DNA of 17,347 bases from Nitrospira sp. UBA6909 (lineage in GTDB: Bacteria; Nitrospirota; Nitrospiria; Nitrospirales; Nitrospiraceae). Location: NCBI GenBank assembly GCA_002451055.1, contig DKBD01000139.1:824-18170 (forward strand), in the 5' to 3' direction. Below the pieces are notes generated by a model. The model saw only the letters and a list, made by a program, of their open reading frames with translations, did not search any database and had not been told where the DNA came from. Both the position numbers and the translations under genes were made by a program. The first letter of the stretch is position 1; every line of letters starts with the position of its first letter. Positions 14,531 through 17,347 of this stretch are shown piece by piece.

Positions 14531-15598
14531 ATGATTCTCGCGGGCGATATCGGCGGCACCAAGACGAATCTCGCTCTCTATGATTGGACCATCGAACGGA
14601 CCGAGCCGATTCGTCTTGAGTCCTTTCCGAGCGCCGACTACACATCTCTCGAAGACATTCTTCAAGAATTTCTCCATGCCCCAATGCCTCCGACTCCGGC
14701 GGACGAATCAGCAACCATCGAATCCGACACCGCCGACACAGATAGGCGGCCCACGGACACATTGCAGGTCTCGGCCGCGTGCTTCGGCATCGCCGGGCCA
14801 GTCATCGACAATCGCAGCCAGACCACGAATCTTCCTTGGCTCATCGATGGCCGGCACATCGCAGAGCAGTTCACTATTCCCATCGTACGATTGCTCAACG
14901 ATCTCGAAGCGACGGCGTATGGAGTCCTATTGCTGCGACCTGACGAAATCGAGGTGCTCAACCCAGGCGTTCCCCCGACACAGAGGCAGGCGCTGGCACT
15001 CATTGCCGCAGGAACGGGTCTGGGCGAAGCCATTCTCTTTTGGGACGGATCTTCCTATCGCCCCATGCCTTCGGAAGGCGGCCATGCGGACTTCGCCCCC
15101 AACAACGACAACGAAATCGAGTTACTTCGGTATCTACGCGGCCAGTATCTTCATGTCAGCTACGAACGACTTCTTTCGGGGCCTGGGTTGCACGCAATCT
15201 ACGAGTACCTTCGCGATACCAAAAAAAACGAGCCGACATGGCTGGCTGAAAAGATCAAGGCAGGCCATCCGCCAGCGGAAATTGCCGAGGCCGGCCTCAA
15301 GGGACAGGCTGAGATTGCCAAACAAGCCCTCGACCTCTTTGCCTCGATTTATGGGGCAGAGGCGGGAAACCTCGCGCTGAAAGCGCTCTCTCTCGACGGC
15401 GTGTATGTCGCGGGCGGCATCGCCCCGAAGCTCATCAAGAAACTCCAAGACGGCACGTTCATGAAGGCATTCACCAACAAAGGACGGTACAAACGCTTGA
15501 TGTCCAACATGCCAGTCAAAGTCGTCATGAATCAACACACTGCCCTCCTTGGCGCAGCCTCCGTGGCGGCTGCCCTTTCGCACGCATCGGCGCGATGA
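14531..15598 (+). CDS. glk: Glucokinase (E. coli Glk type)
   Basis: It phosphorylates glucose with ATP to glucose 6-phosphate. The 355 aa show the ATP-binding GDIGGTKTN (5-13), CFGIAGPV (84-91), LLNDLEATAYG (121-131) with the probable catalytic base Asp124, AAGTGLGEA (159-167), SEGGHADFAP (181-190) and LSGPGLHAIYEYL (215-227), matching the E. coli Glk family rather than ROK kinases (no ROK zinc-cysteine motif). An acidic, Pro/Thr-rich insertion (about 51-77) makes it longer than the usual 320 aa. It begins 23 bp after pgl, with a weak Shine-Dalgarno, and overlaps rpiA by 4 bp (ATGA). Confidence 0.94.
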   Translation: MILAGDIGGTKTNLALYDWTIERTEPIRLESFPSADYTSLEDILQEFLHAPMPPTPADESATIESDTADTDRRPTDTLQVSAACFGIAGPVIDNRSQTTNLPWLIDGRHIAEQFTIPIVRLLNDLEATAYGVLLLRPDEIEVLNPGVPPTQRQALALIAAGTGLGEAILFWDGSSYRPMPSEGGHADFAPNNDNEIELLRYLRGQYLHVSYERLLSGPGLHAIYEYLRDTKKNEPTWLAEKIKAGHPPAEIAEAGLKGQAEIAKQALDLFASIYGAEAGNLALKALSLDGVYVAGGIAPKLIKKLQDGTFMKAFTNKGRYKRLMSNMPVKVVMNQHTALLGAASVAAALSHASAR

Positions 15599-16296
15599 TG
15601 ACCCCGCACGATCTTGACAGCCTCAAGAAGGCCGCCGCCTTGAAAGCGGTCGAGTATGTACGCGACGGCATGGTCGTCGGCCTCGGCACCGGGTCCACGG
15701 CGAAACATATGGTGATCGCCCTCGGTGAAAAAGTCCGTGCTGGGATGAAGCTACGGGGCGTGCCGACTTCGCACGAAACCGCAGTCCTCGCCAGACAGTC
15801 GGGCCTTGCACTCATCGACGCGGAGAATCGCTGGGAGATCGACGTGGCGATCGATGGGGCGGATCAAGTCGATCCGGGCTTCAACCTGATCAAAGGCGGT
15901 GGCGGGGCGTTGTTGAAAGAAAAGATTGTGGCCGCCTCATCCAAGCAGTTCATCGTCTTGGTCGATCACACGAAACAAGTCGCCGTGCTTGGAGGTTCCT
16001 TCCCGTTGCCGATCGAAATCATTCCCTTCGGATGGGGCAATACAGCCAGAGAGATCGAGGGGCTGACCAAGAGCCTTGTGCGGCTGCGCGAACGCAATGG
16101 CGCCCCCTTCAAGACGGAAGCCGGCAACCTGATCGTGGATGTGCACCTCAAGGAGATCGACCAGCCACGAGACCTAGAAATCGCCTTAAACCAGATTCCG
16201 GGCATCGTCGAAACCGGCCTCTTCGTCGGCCGGACAGATATCCTGATCATCGGTACACCGCAGGGCGTCCATGTTCAACATGCCACGAGAACTTGA
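15595..16296 (+). CDS. rpiA: Ribose-5-phosphate isomerase A
   Basis: It interconverts ribose 5-phosphate and ribulose 5-phosphate, joining the pentose phosphate pathway to nucleotide synthesis and, where present, carbon fixation. The 233 aa show GLGTGSTA (29-36), IDGADQVDPGFNLIKGGGGALLKEK (86-110, catalytic Asp and Glu/Lys region) and FPLPIEIIPFG further on, all diagnostic of RpiA rather than RpiB. Two tandem ATG codons (15595, 15598) overlap the glk stop codon, so translation is coupled; which is used cannot be told. Confidence 0.96.
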   Translation: MMTPHDLDSLKKAAALKAVEYVRDGMVVGLGTGSTAKHMVIALGEKVRAGMKLRGVPTSHETAVLARQSGLALIDAENRWEIDVAIDGADQVDPGFNLIKGGGGALLKEKIVAASSKQFIVLVDHTKQVAVLGGSFPLPIEIIPFGWGNTAREIEGLTKSLVRLRERNGAPFKTEAGNLIVDVHLKEIDQPRDLEIALNQIPGIVETGLFVGRTDILIIGTPQGVHVQHATRT

Positions 16297-16360
16297 GGCA
16301 ATCAGCCGCGATCACACAGCAACAACCACCCTGTGACGACCAACCTTACAACGGTACGAG

Positions 16361-17347
16361 ATGGTTTCTGAAAAGACATTTGGCGAAGACGATCCCTACC
16401 GGCTCCCTCGTCATGTCATCCCCAACCGATATGATTTGCGGCTTGAGCCGGATCTCGATCACGCGTGTTTTCACGGTACGGCAACCGTCACGCTGACCGT
16501 CACGCACCCGACGACCACCATCATGATGAATGCGGCAGAGCTTGCGGTCAAGCGGGCCTCTATCGAGAATGATCGAACACCACGGCTCGAGGCGTCCATC
16601 AACTTGGATGAGTCGCTTCAGCGCTGCCGGCTCACATTTTCAGAGGCCGTGGCACCGGGCGAATGGCGATTATGCATCGTGTTTCAAGGCACCCTCAACG
16701 ACAAGCTGCGAGGATTCTACCGTTGCACCTATAGAGACGCATCGGGAATGGCGCGGACGATCGCGGCCACGCAATTCGAGGCCACCGACGCGCGCCGCGC
16801 CTTCCCCTGTTGGGACGAACCCGATTTCAAAGCCGTCTTTGCCACGACGCTGGTGATCGATCCCAGCCTCACCGCCGTCTCAAACACGTCCATCACCTCA
16901 GAGGCCGTCGATTCCGGGAAGAAAGTGGTGACCTTCGCCGACAGCATGAAGATGTCGACCTACCTGGTCGCATTCATCGTCGGGCAGCTTGAAGCGACCG
17001 AGCCGCGGTTCGTGGGAAAGACGCCGCTTCGGCTCTGGGCCGTTCCGGGCAAACAGCAATTGACGACGTTCGGCGAGGACATCGCAGCAGCCTCGCTTGG
17101 ATTTTTTGAGGACTATTACGGCATTCCCTACCCAGGCGATAAGCTCGACCTCCTTGCCATTCCAGACTTCGCCTCCGGCGCAATGGAAAATCTCGGCGCC
17201 ATCACCTTCCGCGAAACGGCGTTGCTGGTCGATCCAAGCACCGGAACCCACGGAGAACTGGAGCGAGTCGCCGATGTGGTCGCGCATGAGAATGCACATA
17301 TGTGGTTCGGCGACCTGGTCACCATGTCCTGGTGGAACGGGCTGTGG
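16361..17347 (+). CDS. M1-family zinc aminopeptidase, N-terminal part (cut by window end)
   Basis: The open frame runs from ATG 16361 to the last base (329 codons) without a stop. It shows the M1 N-terminal beta domain (YRLPRHVIPNRYDLRLEPDL), ATDARRAFPCWDEPDFKAVF (141-160), the exopeptidase motif GAMEN (273-277) and the zinc motif HENAH (His309, Glu310, His313) followed by MWFGDLVTMSWWNGLW. In this family the third zinc ligand Glu is 19 residues past the second His, which would fall 3 codons beyond the window. There is no signal peptide, so it is probably cytoplasmic. It removes N-terminal amino acids from peptides and resembles puromycin-sensitive/ERAP-type members. It starts 64 bp after rpiA with no strong Shine-Dalgarno; the start is likely but not certain. 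Confidence 0.93.
   Translation, partial: MVSEKTFGEDDPYRLPRHVIPNRYDLRLEPDLDHACFHGTATVTLTVTHPTTTIMMNAAELAVKRASIENDRTPRLEASINLDESLQRCRLTFSEAVAPGEWRLCIVFQGTLNDKLRGFYRCTYRDASGMARTIAATQFEATDARRAFPCWDEPDFKAVFATTLVIDPSLTAVSNTSITSEAVDSGKKVVTFADSMKMSTYLVAFIVGQLEATEPRFVGKTPLRLWAVPGKQQLTTFGEDIAAASLGFFEDYYGIPYPGDKLDLLAIPDFASGAMENLGAITFRETALLVDPSTGTHGELERVADVVAHENAHMWFGDLVTMSWWNGLW

Overview
The window is ordinary bacterial chromosome, tightly packed, with two gene blocks pointing away from each other from an intergenic region at about 8479-8857. I see no insertion sequence, prophage, CRISPR array, tRNA or rRNA. Gene content and protein style (TAL-PGI-type glucose-6-phosphate isomerase, DUF4398-like lipoprotein, YkuD cluster beside the rpmH block) suggest a Gram-negative bacterium, most likely Nitrospirota (Nitrospira-like). 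That assignment is recognition and inference, not proof.

Left block (minus strand, 55-8478). Read from its promoter, the order is rpmH, rnpA, yidD, yidC, mnmE, mnmG, rsmG, parA, parB. It is the conserved cluster often found near replication origins: ribosomal protein L34, RNase P protein, membrane-protein insertion, tRNA wobble-uridine modification, 16S rRNA m7G methylation and chromosome partition. A full-consensus sigma-70 promoter (TTGACA, 17 bp, TATAAT) reads into rpmH. Two identical perfect 16-bp parS palindromes flank rsmG, so the parAB genes and their centromere sites lie together. No dnaA, dnaN or convincing DnaA-box cluster is visible.

Right block, first part (plus strand, 8858-11952). 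A strong promoter (TTGTCA, 17 bp, TATAAT) leads into four envelope genes: an Ala/Glu-rich helical lipoprotein, a lipid-anchored L,D-transpeptidase with a long helical N-terminal region, a second L,D-transpeptidase with the classical THGC motif, and an exported protein that resembles the others at both ends but contains no cysteine. Together they look like a peptidoglycan cross-linking or envelope-tethering module. This is the least described part of the window.

Right block, second part (12050-17347). pgi, pgl, glk and rpiA form a compact sugar-phosphate operon that feeds glucose into glycolysis and the pentose phosphate pathway and interconverts ribose and ribulose phosphates. It is followed by the first 329 codons of an M1-family zinc aminopeptidase cut off by the window edge. 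Base composition rises from AT-richer sequence in the par/rsmG end to clearly GC-richer sequence in the sugar-phosphate genes.
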